Positions 63,842 through 64,000 of a stretch of 64,000 bases of DNA are shown here, piece by piece (the stretch's first letter is position 1; the number at the start of each line of letters is the position of its first letter). Both the position numbers and the translations under genes were made by a program. The stretch is from Clostridiales bacterium (lineage in GTDB: Bacteria > Bacillota_A > Clostridia > Saccharofermentanales > Saccharofermentanaceae), in the NCBI GenBank assembly GCA_017537905.1, contig JAFYJX010000077.1, positions 1 to 64,000 on the forward strand, read 5' to 3'. The notes under the pieces were generated by a model, which searched no databases, was not told the origin of the DNA, and was given only the letters and a program-made list of their open reading frames with translations.

Positions 63842-64000
63842 CAGTTTAGAAGATACAACAAAAACATCTTAAAATCTCGGTTTTGGAATGCATTGCATGC
63901 TTTCATGCACAGATTGCAGATAAACGGTTCTCGAAAGAATTACAACCGGGGTCTGACAGAATAAACTTTCACTTCAGGACTGTCATAACAGAGCTGATAG
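63842..64000. other. Upstream region of the LytTR gene, with nested palindromes and possible 3' end of another gene
   Basis: TGCATG (63894-63899) and CATGCA (63904-63909) form a perfect 6-bp inverted repeat around CTTT, nested with GCATTGC-type repeats. A candidate operator. At the edge, 63940-64000 on the minus strand is open for 19 codons (YQLCYDSPEVKVYSVRPRL, then TAA), which may be the end of a gene outside the window, but this is too short to call. No clear promoter is visible. Confidence 0.35.

Overview
The window reads as a contiguous piece of chromosome from a Gram-positive anaerobe of the class Clostridia. The support is a Firmicutes-type comM-dprA-topA-trmFO block, HrcA/CIRCE-controlled groESL, a heterodimeric ABC exporter, LCP and UppP envelope genes, an ATP-dependent activase/dehydratase-type iron-sulfur protein, and a domain-permuted GH3 glucosidase of the kind known from rumen and gut clostridia. 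Genes are dense, mostly on the minus strand, with many 1-11 bp overlaps. I saw no transposase, integrase, CRISPR array, rRNA or tRNA. I cannot name the genus.

Layout. 1-3.2 kb (minus): an ACT-domain protein and its DUF711 partner, a membrane protein, and the N-terminal two thirds of a GH13 alpha-amylase-type enzyme cut by the window edge. 3.2-12.8 kb (minus): a GldA/GldF/GldG-like ABC cassette with a DUF4340 protein, a membrane-anchored propeller-like protein, a CYTH phosphatase and two unrelated flavoproteins. 12.8-14.2 kb: acyl-ACP thioesterase and a membrane protein. 14.2-14.5 kb: a gene-free stretch with an unusual set of interlocking inverted repeats and the groL terminator. 14.5-16.6 kb: groES-groL with a complete promoter and CIRCE operator. 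16.6-18.9 kb: LCP protein and galE. 19.1-21.5 kb (plus): a two-component system. 21.4-24.9 kb (minus): a proline-rich membrane protein, TrpB2-type tryptophan synthase beta chain and an SDR epimerase. 25.1-29.7 kb (plus): queA-tgt (queuosine in tRNA) joined to a GH3 beta-glucosidase. 29.7-38.4 kb (minus): comM-dprA-topA-trmFO, a DUF624 membrane protein, a membrane PP2C phosphatase and a small protein that looks like a PP2C fold without its catalytic residues. 38.6-39.7 kb (plus): ychF. 39.7-49.9 kb (minus): a likely single operon of an unknown protein, a 1481-residue fused activase/reductase, polA, coaE, a small membrane protein, a SanA-like protein and a DUF308 protein, framed by a promoter and a terminator. 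49.9-61.8 kb (minus): M18 aminopeptidase, cardiolipin synthase, amidohydrolase, a heterodimeric ABC exporter, murD, leuA and uppP. 61.8-64 kb: a PHP phosphatase (plus), then a LytTR regulator with a membrane partner (minus).

Most genes are housekeeping. The points most worth a second look are the large fused activase/reductase in a polA-coaE operon, the PP2C/pseudo-PP2C pair, the reversed-domain GH3 enzyme coupled to queuosine genes, the Gld-like cassette in a presumably non-gliding organism, the crossing inverted repeats at 14268-14381, and helically phased octamers between comM and ychF. I found no single element that I can claim is a wholly new system. Functions are inferred from sequence motifs read by eye; no database search was possible.
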